Shown here: one piece after another, positions 23,401 to 31,322 of the stretch | Layout: the number at the start of each line of letters is the position of its first letter | How positions within the stretch are numbered: position 1 is the first letter of the stretch | Source: Ruminococcus sp. | GTDB taxonomy: Bacteria; Bacillota; Clostridia; Lachnospirales; Lachnospiraceae | Direction of reading: 5' to 3' | Assembly (NCBI GenBank): GCA_013911065.1 | Contig: JACERV010000005.1 | Span: forward strand, 1-64,000 | Length of the DNA: 64,000 nucleotides | Notes under the pieces: generated by a model | Told to the model about the DNA's origin: nothing | What the model saw: the letters and a program-made list of their open reading frames with translations, nothing else | The model's database searches: none | Made by a program: the position numbers and the translations under genes

Positions 23401-25672
23401 AGATACTCCCTCCTGTCATGGTAAAGGATTTTGATGTGTTAACACCGCTGCTTCGGTTTGAATTAATTGAACCACCCGACATGGTTGTGTTTGACGCTGT
23501 GACCACACCAATTGCATTCTTATTAATATTTGCACTGCCTGAAATACTTAATGAGCCATTCGTAATAGATACTCTTACCCCTGCAGAACCATTTGAATAG
23601 ATTGTACCTCCAGAAACGCTGGTTGTACACACACCATTTTGTGCCCCAGATGCAACCCCATCTGCTCCATTACTATAAATAGAGCCTCCTACAATATTAA
23701 TGGATGTATTGCTAACTGCAGCTTGCGCCTCGATTCCTACGTAGCCGTTATTACGTACTGAACCGCCTGACATATAGATATATCTTGCTCTAACCCCACT
23801 ACCCGAATTATTGTAGATAGATCCACCATATATATTTGTCGTGCCTCCCCACATGGCAATCCCAGCATGTCTGTTTCCATAAATTTCAACATTATCGTAA
23901 ATACTAATAGTGCCATATGCACTCCATATCCCATTTGTTATACCGTTCCTAAGCCGGACTCCGCTTTTTAAGTTTATGTTTATAGAGCATGAAGAAGCCA
24001 ATATGCCAGATCCACACTTCTGATTTCCATCTAAGGTTAGCGTATAATTGCCATTTCCTGATAACGTCCATGTCCCGGTCGTGCTTTCAGGCGCAGTACC
24101 TGGCGTTGCAAATATGCCTGCCGGATCTGTTCCTAGATTTGCAGTTATCACAACACTTCTTTCCTCCGGAAGGATTGTAAATGATTTACTAGTTACTTGA
24201 TGGCCAGCGGTACAATTATTAATTACATACATTGTTCCCCCGCTTGGAAGAGCTGCAAAAGCTGCATCAAACGAGGTATAATATGTGCCGCCTATTCTTG
24301 CTACCGAAGTTGTGGCCAGTGGCGAAATTGACATAGCGCTCATCATTCTTACCTGTCTCATTGGAGTGGCCGTTTCTTTAGAGACAACTTTTACTTCCAG
24401 AGCCTTTATTGGGCTGGACATATTAATTGTCCCTGCAGCCTGTTCCGGTTCTGCCCACCCAAGCCAATTATAATCTTCACAATAGGCCCGATAACTAAGT
24501 GTATATTTTTCTGCATTTATGCCGGTCAGTTTTACCCGAAAACTTTCTATTCCAAGTGGCAATTCCGTTGAGCCTGATATTTCTCCATCTTTTGCCCAGT
24601 CTGTCCATCCTTCTTTTTTGGTGTAGGTCTGGTAAGTGATTCCCAGGTTTTCATCACCAGCAATTTTTATCTGAAGGGCGTTTATTACCTGTGCCTCATC
24701 GGTATTACCTGCTGTTGCACCGTCACTTACCTGATCCGTCCATCCCTTGTGCTTGTAGTGTACCTGATAAGTTACCTGAAAGCTTGTCTCCATGGACGGA
24801 TTAAGAGAGAAGGAAGAGTCTTCCTTTACTTCCTTTTCAGATTTTTTTTCCTCCTGCACCGGTACTTCCTTTTCTACAAAGCCGTAAATATGATACAGAT
24901 ATTTTTTCAGTTCTTCAAAAGTCTGTTCTAGCTCCTCATCACCGGCCGTAGCTTCAAAGGTATTCGTCAAATCCATATATTCCTGTACGTCAAAGTCAGA
25001 TATGGTCTGCAAGTATTCTCCGTATGCATCAAAATCAATAATGGTTTTTGTATCTTTTCCCTGCTTATAAGTAATATCTTTGAAACGCTTCTCAATCAAA
25101 AGAAAAGTCTCTTTCTTCCAACTCTCCTCCTGATCCTGCAGTATGGAGCCCTTAACGATCCAAGATACAAAGGTCTGGAGCCATTCCATCCGTTCGTTTA
25201 ATTGCTCCTGGGTGATCTCTGATTCCGCCCTCTGTATATCTATGATTATTTCTGAGAGCATAGCATATTTATACAGTAAGAAAAATTGATACTGCTCTTC
25301 CTTATTAAACCTTTGATAGAACACTTCCATTACATCCTCCTTCTGCTTTTGCAATATCCGGATTGGATGCTCCTCCTGAAACAACCTGCTCATGATGTCC
25401 TGGATAGAGGAATCGGAATCCGTAAACATTTGACTCCACTCTTCTTCTTTTACATTCTCCATCTGTTCTTTGCCGGCCTCCGTATATTGGCCCGACTTTT
25501 CGTCCATCCCTGGCTCTGCAATGCTATCCTTGGTCGAATTGCTTATTTCTTCCTCTACAGATGAGTCAATATTTCCTTTGTTTTCCTGTGCCCTACTTAT
25601 TATGAAACCGGCAGAGGAACAGAGGATAGATAGAACCAGTCCCAAAATCAGGCAATACTTTATTTTTTTCAT
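20495..25672 (-). CDS. Giant secreted beta-helix surface protein with ChW and InlB-type repeats
   Basis: The 1725-aa product has a signal peptide (residues 1-29) and a charged helical region (30-300). Three ChW repeats follow (about 300-435; KHKGWTDQVSDGATAG, KKEGWTDWAKDGEISG, YNWLGWAEPEQAAG). A long right-handed beta-helix of short Gly/Asn/Ser rungs (SGGGIYN, SGGSINSNSS) covers about 460-1125, then two InlB-like repeats (FKGWNESN, ALYAIWD) and Ig-like domains (YYEGQTITRNDLL). No LPxTG motif or C-terminal membrane segment is seen; ChW domains may hold it to the wall. Its ATG overlaps the stop of the pseudopilin-like gene by four bases, so it is translated with the pilus genes and may be the pilus-linked adhesin. 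Confidence 0.85.
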   Translation of the reverse strand: MKKIKYCLILGLVLSILCSSAGFIISRAQENKGNIDSSVEEEISNSTKDSIAEPGMDEKSGQYTEAGKEQMENVKEEEWSQMFTDSDSSIQDIMSRLFQEEHPIRILQKQKEDVMEVFYQRFNKEEQYQFFLLYKYAMLSEIIIDIQRAESEITQEQLNERMEWLQTFVSWIVKGSILQDQEESWKKETFLLIEKRFKDITYKQGKDTKTIIDFDAYGEYLQTISDFDVQEYMDLTNTFEATAGDEELEQTFEELKKYLYHIYGFVEKEVPVQEEKKSEKEVKEDSSFSLNPSMETSFQVTYQVHYKHKGWTDQVSDGATAGNTDEAQVINALQIKIAGDENLGITYQTYTKKEGWTDWAKDGEISGSTELPLGIESFRVKLTGINAEKYTLSYRAYCEDYNWLGWAEPEQAAGTINMSSPIKALEVKVVSKETATPMRQVRMMSAMSISPLATTSVARIGGTYYTSFDAAFAALPSGGTMYVINNCTAGHQVTSKSFTILPEERSVVITANLGTDPAGIFATPGTAPESTTGTWTLSGNGNYTLTLDGNQKCGSGILASSCSININLKSGVRLRNGITNGIWSAYGTISIYDNVEIYGNRHAGIAMWGGTTNIYGGSIYNNSGSGVRARYIYMSGGSVRNNGYVGIEAQAAVSNTSINIVGGSIYSNGADGVASGAQNGVCTTSVSGGTIYSNGSAGVRVSITNGSLSISGSANINKNAIGVVTASNTTMSGGSINSNRSSGVNTSKSFTMTGGSIYSNAAGGNGGGIYNSGSLTLSGGEIYSNSAYQGGGVYNGGSLTLNGATIRNNSSQSGGGVYTTTGITMTSGSVRNNNSSGSGGGIYNIGGTLNIQGGSINSNSSGAYGGGVLIDAGAVSNFRNTTVSGNTATLYGGGIFTNISLTLTSNVITGNRANTNSGGGVYINYQTLTLNSNNIDSNSSADLGGGIGCWQANVIMNSGTINSNTATTHGGGLFINNSTFTLNGGTINNNKTINNYGGAIFNNSSSTTNVNGGTISGNTATHGGAIFNNADCTLNVKGTNITSNTAAYGGGLFNQGGGRINMTSGTIQLNTGTISGGGIYNTIYNSKYGVIVLTGGNIQSNSSPNGSAIFQNGTLQLGGAININSNNYIRLANGNCITITSALTGSTPIMVVPNAYSNGSKIAEVTYGSKLGSLMYSRFAFADTTNYVIRPGDYQTTGAGTKAQDITVSSKYTVTYNRNRTETVTNVPAAGTKYWFENYTIPAAIPAWTYGRFKGWNESNTASTGTYQASGSVNASVNKNMALYAIWDSSVLIKYIGNTANSGAQKNDTTTYDTCLANGGYSIRENDGYTGFGRTYFKFIGWSTSAFMNPANVEYLEKNDNKISFDDIHNICTKQGTAGGDPPVMTLYAIWDKHPVITSVDKEYYEGQTITRNDLLQDIKAEDLEDGDLTSKLKIIKIAYSEGKLLDDERQAAYTESWEDGMPEDQTLDTWFLQLDENDGSVTHTITYQVTDSAGSVITQDAKIVVKYNEFPTIDAEDRYYTLDEARSGFISEEELLENAVASNKLCAEDSEDGEMSDEIKLIDFHPEEITSFNDSGYVAVTYHVQDTMGPENKGKETTKQINLYIIKDGEKIETKPVLVKYIRFINKDNYYKNADVDTESLSPAEKEERNSNGGLCVDSRWYSNSAYRGLITSLWEAENSKEVWSFMPGDVKEVKNYIEEHGIGNNREDNALNEFLVQFQNLRN

Positions 25673-26328
25673 GCTCCATCCTCCTGTTCTGATATTGATA
25701 TGTCCGCAGTAAATTCCAAATCTTCTGTAATACTTAGTTCATTAATATTCGTTTCATTATATAAAACTTCTGAGTCCTTCAGCTTCCATCCATTCAGGCT
25801 CTGCCCTTCCTGCAGTGCAAGGTTTTGAGGTAAAATATCACCGGCCAGAAAGTCTTTATTATGTACATTGACCTGTTTGATTGGTTTACTCTCGTCTTTT
25901 TCAGGATCGTAAAGATAGAATGTAACTGTATAATACACATTTTCCATGTTATCATAGTCTTCTAACACCGCGATTTTCCTACTGGTTACCTTTCCTGTCC
26001 CTATCACCTGGTTGTAATACCCGGTCACTTCTACATCCAGCAGCCCCTTTTCTATATCTGCAGCTTTCACATCTATTTCAAATTGCGCATCACTTGTGGT
26101 ATTCACAAGAAAGTTCTGGATAAAATCTGCAATGAATTCATCCACCCCCTGCTCTCCGGCCGGATATTTATTATCACTCAAAAGTACTTCCATGGAATTT
26201 CTCATGGCTTTGTCGAGGTTATTGTTCAGTTCATTACTCCTGGTTGTTTTGCTTTCAACAGTATTAATAATTACAATTCCAAATATTAAGATAACAATCA
26301 GGAAAAAACTAATGACTGCATTTTTCAT
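25669..26328 (-). CDS. Pilus-associated single-pass membrane protein (pseudopilin-like)
   Basis: The 219-aa protein opens with MKNAVISFFLIVILIFGIVI, one membrane helix directly at the N-terminus, followed by an extracellular part of mixed alpha-beta type with no recognised domain. This N-in, C-out layout fits TadF/TadG-type minor pilins. AGGAGG lies five bases before the start. The stop overlaps the ATG of the giant surface protein (ATGA), which ties the two products together. The C-terminal SLNGWKLKDSEVLYNETNIN segment is reminiscent of an InlB-like repeat. Confidence 0.6.
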   Translation of the reverse strand: MKNAVISFFLIVILIFGIVIINTVESKTTRSNELNNNLDKAMRNSMEVLLSDNKYPAGEQGVDEFIADFIQNFLVNTTSDAQFEIDVKAADIEKGLLDVEVTGYYNQVIGTGKVTSRKIAVLEDYDNMENVYYTVTFYLYDPEKDESKPIKQVNVHNKDFLAGDILPQNLALQEGQSLNGWKLKDSEVLYNETNINELSITEDLEFTADISISEQEDGA

Positions 26329-26337
26329 AAATACCTC

Positions 26338-26670
26338 CTATCTGGCATAACCTACAATTTTATGTTCCAGCAGCACATTTAGCAAGGGAACCGAATAGTC
26401 ATAGACCAACGTTACTTTTGCATATTTTTCTTCGTTGACTGATGTGAGCTGCTCTATCTGCAAATTTGCATAGCCATTCTCAATAGCTTTTTCCTCACAT
26501 TCGGATATTACCACAGGAGAAAAGTCACTCGCTTCCACCTCCGCTACCACTGTCGCATGATAATTTTGTGCCTTTTGTGTATTTAAGGACGCAATCATAA
26601 AGCCTGTGATAAGCACTGCTGAGAACGCAATGAGAACAATTCCCATCATAGTTTCAATGGCTCCTTTCAT
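26338..26670 (-). CDS. Small membrane-anchored pilus protein (TadE-like)
   Basis: The product (110 aa) begins MKGAIETMMGIVLIAFSAVL, with a Glu at position 6 and a hydrophobic helix after it, as in TadE-type pseudopilins. The remaining 80 residues form a small outer domain with two cysteine-free strands and a Glu-rich part. It follows nine bases upstream of the 219-aa gene and 17 bases after the previous gene in the row. A minor pilin or assembly factor role is inferred from context. Confidence 0.55.
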   Translation of the reverse strand: MKGAIETMMGIVLIAFSAVLITGFMIASLNTQKAQNYHATVVAEVEASDFSPVVISECEEKAIENGYANLQIEQLTSVNEEKYAKVTLVYDYSVPLLNVLLEHKIVGYAR

Positions 26671-26687
26671 GTTCGTTCACCTTCCTC

Positions 26688-27161
26688 CTAATCTGCCACA
26701 AACTGATAGGTCTTTTCTGTTGATTTCAAAAAAGACATGTATTCTTCATGGGTTTCATACGTGACTGCATAGACCCCGGTTTTATCCGGGCGAAAAGATT
26801 CTGGACTTACCGAGTCTAATAATTCTTCCCCTTCCGGGTTTACAATACTTGTTATAGATACAGCCAGTTCTGTAGAATCTGCATTTCTAGCCTCAATAAC
26901 ATATTCCTGTTTATCTAACAGATTGTAGGCTGTACCAATCCTTAGCTTTTTTGTCTTGATATTTAGGGTTGGATTACTGCGTTTTCCGACATCAGATAAC
27001 AGTTCTGCGTTATCGGCATCCCCTACCGTTTCTACAGCCCGCACTTTAGATAACTCCTGTAAGAAACCTCCGTCCTGATGGCTGAACATATAGACGATTA
27101 AGCCACCCATCAGGATAACAAAGGCAATTATCTTCCCATATTCCTCCATTAATGTTTTCAT
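26688..27161 (-). CDS. Flp-like N-terminus fused to an extracellular domain
   Basis: The 157-aa protein starts MKTLMEEYGKIIAFVILMGG, sharing the M-K-x-(F/L)-x-E-E-Y-G signature with three tiny neighbours, but continues into about 125 residues outside the membrane (KRSNPTLNIKTKKLRIGTAYNLLDK ends an early strand region). The outer part resembles a small Ig-like fold (TGVYAVTYE). AAGGAGA lies in front of the ATG, overlapping the stop of the preceding gene. It may cap or tip the pilus. Confidence 0.6.
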   Translation of the reverse strand: MKTLMEEYGKIIAFVILMGGLIVYMFSHQDGGFLQELSKVRAVETVGDADNAELLSDVGKRSNPTLNIKTKKLRIGTAYNLLDKQEYVIEARNADSTELAVSITSIVNPEGEELLDSVSPESFRPDKTGVYAVTYETHEEYMSFLKSTEKTYQFVAD

Positions 27162-27163
27162 GT

Positions 27164-27331
27164 CTATCTCCTTACAATGGTACTGCCCACACCTTTAAAA
27201 AAAGCCTTTGCAAGCTCCATAAGTGTCCCTGCCCCATCAGATGTGATAGAAAATGTAATCATACCCAAAATAGAAAGTCCCAAAATGCAGGCTGCAATCA
27301 CGCCTCCATATTCTTCCATAAATCCTTTCAC
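27164..27331 (-). CDS. Flp-like pilin peptide (55 aa)
   Basis: The start is a GTG at 27331, six bases after AGGAGG; an upstream ATG would add 37 residues that overlap another small gene and has no ribosome site. The product reads MKGFMEEYGGVIAACILGLS, then a hydrophobic helix, an SDGAG turn and an amphipathic tail (TLMELAKAFFKGVGSTIVRR). EYG followed by a long hydrophobic helix is the core of type IVb Flp pilins (usual text IEYGLIAALIAV). Here the leader before it is only a few residues. Confidence 0.65.
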   Translation of the reverse strand: MKGFMEEYGGVIAACILGLSILGMITFSITSDGAGTLMELAKAFFKGVGSTIVRR

Positions 27332-27347
27332 TTCTATCCTCCTGTTT

Positions 27348-27455
27348 TTATATGAGACACACCATTTCCAAAACTTCATATAATCCATATAAAATAGCCA
27401 GTCCCACAATTGTGATAAAAATAATAGCTCCATACTCTTCAATAAATTCTTTCAT
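27348..27455 (-). CDS. Flp-like membrane peptide (35 aa)
   Basis: This very short gene starts at ATG 27455 with AAGGAA before it and encodes MKEFIEEYGAIIFITIVGLA, then ILYGLYEVLEMVCLI. It has the MKxFxEEYGxII signature and one membrane helix but lacks the amphipathic tail of its larger relatives. The next Flp-like gene starts 16 bases after its stop. It could be a pilin variant, an assembly partner or a membrane-active peptide. Confidence 0.55.
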   Translation of the reverse strand: MKEFIEEYGAIIFITIVGLAILYGLYEVLEMVCLI

Positions 27456-27476
27456 AATAGCTTTTCCTTCTAAATA

Positions 27477-29003
27477 TTAAACTGTATTAATGGTAGCCAT
27501 AATGATCATGACCACAAGTCCCAAATCTACAATTAACTTAATGACCCCTGTTAGCATAGGCAGTAAAATCAAAAAACTGACCCCTGATACTGCATCTTCA
27601 TTTCGAATTCTTTCAGCTTTGTCCATCATGATTGTATTTCGCTGCACTAAGGAGCCTATCTGTTTCTCCACATCAGCTGCGCCAAATTCTGCCATAGAAT
27701 ACAGCATTTTCATGGCAGAGGTAATATCCGGAAGCTGCAGCTTTTCGAAAAAATCTGTGTATGGCCGCAAGGAATTGGGATTCTGTTCAATTCCATTAAG
27801 TAACTTCTCCAGTTCTTCCTGCAGGACTTCTCCTGCTGTGTCCATAGTTTTATATATAGATACATGGACATTGTCCGTTTGCAGCTGCAAAGCAAGGCTC
27901 ATGAGCCACTCTGGAAATGATTTTTCTACTTCTTTCATTATAATTTTCATCGATGTTTTATAACGTCTTTTTGGTTGTGTTGCGACAAGCCAACAAAAAA
28001 CCGCCATGAAAACGGCGGTTACAGGAGTAAGTTTCCAATATGCAAATGGAATCAGCGGTGTAAAAACCAAAGCTGTGAGCATTACTTTTTTTCTTTTCTT
28101 TTTCATATCCTCGTGCATTATGTAATTATAACGTTTTTGCACTTCTTTAAATGGCACATCATCCCCAGAGACCAGAAGACTTCCGGATAATTTTTTTTGA
28201 GATATGTACCAAATAAGTATGTTGCTTACAATAACTATGGTTGTCACAGTCTGAGACAACGGATTTTCGGTGATGTGGAAATCTGCCGGCAGCATATAAA
28301 TACCCAAACCGCAAATTAAAAAAGATAAACCAATCCCAATGGTAATTTTTACTTTTACATTTGCTTTTTCTTTTTGCAGAGTATACATCCGGTCCATCCA
28401 CAATTTTCTATCATCTAACAAAATATCAATTGCTCCGGAGCATTCTCCTCCTGCCGCCTCCACACGCATCAAAAAGTCATGCATTTTATACAATCGTTTA
28501 CAGCCATATTCTTTTTCTATAAAAAGAAATGCTTCCTGATATATATCACCATTGGAGGCGGCTGTCTTGATATGCTCAATTGCTTTCATGATAGCATTAC
28601 ATAAGTTGCCTTGGCTTTTACTGTTTTCCCTATAAAATAGAGTCAGAGTATCTTCCAGGGCAGACAATATCTTTGCTCTCCTTTTAAAGGAATATAATAA
28701 CTGCTCCATGTAAGAAGTAATATCCTCAAATCTCTTTGCCTCATACATATTCCGGAATTGATTTAGAAAAATATCTGGAAGAAGTACAGTAATGACAATC
28801 ATTATAAATATAATATAGGGAGTCTGAAGCTTAAACAGATAAGAAAATCCTGCCGTTCCTCCATATACTAAAAGGAGATATTTAAGGTAATCTGCGGGCG
28901 TGCAGGAGTAACCATACCCCTTAATTTCGTTATTTAGGTTTTTCGGATTTAGATAGCGAAACAGGGAGGCTTTTTTTGTTTTTACATTACGTCGTACTGC
29001 CAT
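27477..29003 (-). CDS. Pilus inner-membrane platform, TadB-TadC fusion
   Basis: Tad pili need two GspF-type platform proteins, TadB and TadC, of about 300 residues each. This 508-aa protein carries both halves: residues about 90-250 (AKRFEDITSYMEQLLYSFKR... LLDDRKLWMDRMYTLQKEKA, then two membrane helices) and about 330-508 (EVEKSFPEWLMSLALQLQTD... EKQIGSLVQRNTIMMDKAER, then a membrane helix pair). Each half shows the helical GspF pattern of a cytoplasmic bundle before membrane helices. It follows the CpaF-like ATPase by 17 bases and should anchor it to the membrane. Confidence 0.8.
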   Translation of the reverse strand: MAVRRNVKTKKASLFRYLNPKNLNNEIKGYGYSCTPADYLKYLLLVYGGTAGFSYLFKLQTPYIIFIMIVITVLLPDIFLNQFRNMYEAKRFEDITSYMEQLLYSFKRRAKILSALEDTLTLFYRENSKSQGNLCNAIMKAIEHIKTAASNGDIYQEAFLFIEKEYGCKRLYKMHDFLMRVEAAGGECSGAIDILLDDRKLWMDRMYTLQKEKANVKVKITIGIGLSFLICGLGIYMLPADFHITENPLSQTVTTIVIVSNILIWYISQKKLSGSLLVSGDDVPFKEVQKRYNYIMHEDMKKKRKKVMLTALVFTPLIPFAYWKLTPVTAVFMAVFCWLVATQPKRRYKTSMKIIMKEVEKSFPEWLMSLALQLQTDNVHVSIYKTMDTAGEVLQEELEKLLNGIEQNPNSLRPYTDFFEKLQLPDITSAMKMLYSMAEFGAADVEKQIGSLVQRNTIMMDKAERIRNEDAVSGVSFLILLPMLTGVIKLIVDLGLVVMIIMATINTV

Positions 29004-29020
29004 ATGTCATATACCTCCTG

Positions 29021-30058
29021 TCAGATACTAAGTGCGAAAGCAAAGGGGTCTATAATTTCTTCCTGCTCAAACTTACGCTTAATATTTATTGGTAGCTCCT
29101 GTGAAACTACCTTACCATGGTCTACAATCATCTGGATGACATTTTCGTTCCCTATTCTGTCGAATAGACATATTTGATCAATGAAACGAATCACTTGATT
29201 GGTATTAGTTGCTTTCTTTCGGATTAATACACCTACGTTTACAAAACCATAAATATCATTTTCCAATCGGGATGCAGCATACGCGTCCTGCATCATATTT
29301 TTAATACGGTCGGGTATTTTCCTTACATCATCTGTATGCAGGGTTGTGAACCCATGTAGCCCTGTCGAGAAACATTCCATCAGATATTTTACCTCCACCG
29401 AACGCGCCTCTGAGAGCAGAACCCATTGGGGATTTTGCTTAAGCGCTGTTTTGATAGCTTTTGTGTATGAGAAGAATTCCTCATTTACCTTCAGTTCTAC
29501 ACAATTGGCTCCGGGATTGATGTCCCGATAATGAATTTCAAGAGTGTCCTCAATAGTCATGACCTTTTCTTCTTTGGGAATATACTGGGTAAGAAATTTC
29601 AAAAGTTCCGTCTTTCCAGCTCCAGGCAGCCCACAAAATACCATATTCATTTTTGCTTTCGCACAATGGACCAAAAAGTCCAAAACTTCCTTTGAACAGT
29701 ATTTACTTTCCAGCATGTTTTGAGACGTTAATCTCATCACCGCTGGAGTTTTCCTGATGGATATGGAACATCCCGTATTTGTTGCACTGGGGTGAATGAT
29801 GGAAATTCGATGGCTATCCGTCTCTGCCTCCAGTACGTTATTATATTTATTAATCTGCTCACTTACCACATTAGCAACTCGGACACTAAATTGGTTTACA
29901 AATTCCTGTGATAACCTGACAGGTGCTTTATAAATCCCTTTTTGCAGGTGTTCAACCCAGACATCTGTACCATTGTAATTGACATCCGTAATCATATCAT
30001 CATGAATGTATGGTAATAAATCGCCATAGTTTTCATCCTTAAAATCCCATTTTTCCAT
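29021..30058 (-). CDS. cpaF: Pilus assembly ATPase, CpaF/TadA family
   Basis: This secretion ATPase powers assembly of the Tad-type pilus. It has Walker A GLPGAGKT at residues 143-150, the Asp box TIEDTLEIHY, Walker B WVLLSEARS and the His box GFTTLHTDD, all in the order of the CpaF/VirB11-type family. The length (345 aa) is on the short side because the N-terminal domain is reduced. The ribosome site AGGAGG is strong. It is the only such ATPase in the cluster and is distinct from the VirB4 and VirD4 ATPases of the conjugation system. Confidence 0.9.
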   Translation of the reverse strand: MEKWDFKDENYGDLLPYIHDDMITDVNYNGTDVWVEHLQKGIYKAPVRLSQEFVNQFSVRVANVVSEQINKYNNVLEAETDSHRISIIHPSATNTGCSISIRKTPAVMRLTSQNMLESKYCSKEVLDFLVHCAKAKMNMVFCGLPGAGKTELLKFLTQYIPKEEKVMTIEDTLEIHYRDINPGANCVELKVNEEFFSYTKAIKTALKQNPQWVLLSEARSVEVKYLMECFSTGLHGFTTLHTDDVRKIPDRIKNMMQDAYAASRLENDIYGFVNVGVLIRKKATNTNQVIRFIDQICLFDRIGNENVIQMIVDHGKVVSQELPINIKRKFEQEEIIDPFAFALSI

Positions 30059-30110
30059 TTTAACCTCCTCTCTAAATGCAGAAAGAGCAGCTAGTCATAA
30101 GCTGCCCCTA

Positions 30111-30272
30111 TTATGGTGAAACCGTAGTTCCCAGTGCCGTTGTGAGTTTTTCAACAGCTGTCTGTATGCCGCTTCTGATGCCCTCTCCCAAAGGCGTAGC
30201 TGCGACAACGATAATCATGATAACGATTGCTGCCACAATGATAATTCCATATTCCTCCATGAATGATTTCAT
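30111..30272 (-). CDS. flp: Flp-like major pilin candidate (53 aa)
   Basis: A short gene from ATG 30272, eight bases after AGGAGG, encodes MKSFMEEYGIIIVAAIVIMI, then IVVAATPLGEGIRSGIQTAV and EKLTTALGTTVSP. The EYG-hydrophobic core and the amphipathic tail with LG at the end match Flp/type IVb pilins, and it is the first pilus gene transcribed, right before cpaF. A normal Flp has a leader of 10-20 residues ending in Gly; here only Met-Lys precedes what would be mature position 1. It is the best candidate for the main shaft subunit. Confidence 0.7.
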   Translation of the reverse strand: MKSFMEEYGIIIVAAIVIMIIVVAATPLGEGIRSGIQTAVEKLTTALGTTVSP

Positions 30273-30386
30273 AAAATTACCTCCTGAATAATTGATATTG
30301 TTTAATTACAATTACTGTTTATTTTCACTCCTATAATTCTTTTATGTTGGGCTTCTTATTCTCATATTTTCCCTCTTAATCTAAAC

Positions 30387-31310
30387 TCACCGGGTTTTTT
30401 CTAATTTTGTAGGGGATGCGCCTGCCAGTTTTTCTAACTGAGATTGGATTTTATGGACGGTATTTAATGTTCCCTGTATATCTTGTATGTCTTCTTTAGA
30501 CCAATTTCCTTCGGAAGACTGCAACATATTGGAGAGAAGAATTCCCTGGTCTTTGTATTCATGATATAGTTCTTTGGGATTCTCCTTTAGAGCTTTTATA
30601 ATCTGCTGTTCCTTTATTTCCAAATCATCCGGACTCCGGATCAGAGACTTACAAGTTGTAAAATCTACAATCTCTTTTACCAGATCTGCGATTTCTGTTT
30701 CAGAAAGAGACCGCCTTTTTGGTGGCTCCTTCCCCATGTCTTCTCCTATATTAGGACGCTTCTGAATCTGTGCCATGATAATTTCTTCATAGGCCTTTAG
30801 GATAGAATGATTAATATTATTGTAGGTGAATTCATTATTGAAATGAATGACATCCTTCCACTCATTCCCACTCTGCACTTTTGGCATCACAGTGAACAGT
30901 TTATTATTCTTATTCTCATAGATCCTAATATCTCGGATATCCATGATTCCCCCAACCTGTATATGGGCAAATCCCCTCAGTTGCTTATTGTTCTGTATAA
31001 CGATTTTTTTCACTTCCACCTTCTCATCCAGGCCGCGCATCAAATCTTCCTTTACAGCATTTTGTACGACTTCTAGTAATTGTGCCCTTGCTTCAGGAGC
31101 TGTGATGTCTATGACAGGCTCCCACTTCTCTTCTCCATTAATGATGACTTTTTTCTGCGGCAAGGCCACGAAGCCTTTCTCCACGCCAGATCCATCTTTA
31201 TATTTCATTAACCTCACATTATCAATTGTGATACAGTCATTGATGATGACCGTTCCTTTCCCAATCATATTCCCTTTCCCAACCACAGACATGTTTGCCT
31301 CGAATTTCAT
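30387..31310 (-). CDS. Protein with two SpoVG-like domains
   Basis: SpoVG is a small nucleic-acid-binding regulator. Here the 307-aa protein carries two copies of its core. Copy one spans about residues 26-95 (IDNVRLMKYKDGSGVEKGFV, ALPQKKV, PVIDITAPEARAQLLEVVQN). Copy two spans about residues 112-185 (IRDIRIYENKNNKLFTVMPK, KDVIHFNNEF, ILKAYEEI). The C-terminal 120 residues are helical and charged. A TTG two codons upstream is open, but the ATG at 31310 has AGGAGG at the right spacing. Its place at the end of the transfer genes, before the pilus genes, suggests a regulatory or DNA-processing role. Confidence 0.7.
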   Translation of the reverse strand: MKFEANMSVVGKGNMIGKGTVIINDCITIDNVRLMKYKDGSGVEKGFVALPQKKVIINGEEKWEPVIDITAPEARAQLLEVVQNAVKEDLMRGLDEKVEVKKIVIQNNKQLRGFAHIQVGGIMDIRDIRIYENKNNKLFTVMPKVQSGNEWKDVIHFNNEFTYNNINHSILKAYEEIIMAQIQKRPNIGEDMGKEPPKRRSLSETEIADLVKEIVDFTTCKSLIRSPDDLEIKEQQIIKALKENPKELYHEYKDQGILLSNMLQSSEGNWSKEDIQDIQGTLNTVHKIQSQLEKLAGASPTKLEKTR

Positions 31311-31322
31311 ATCCAATACCTC

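Noticed and set aside
22300-24300. Long series of similar short units that at first sight suggests a repeat or CRISPR-like array
   Set aside because: The units are irregular, differ in sequence, have no spacers and are in frame within the beta-helix part of the 1725-aa protein.
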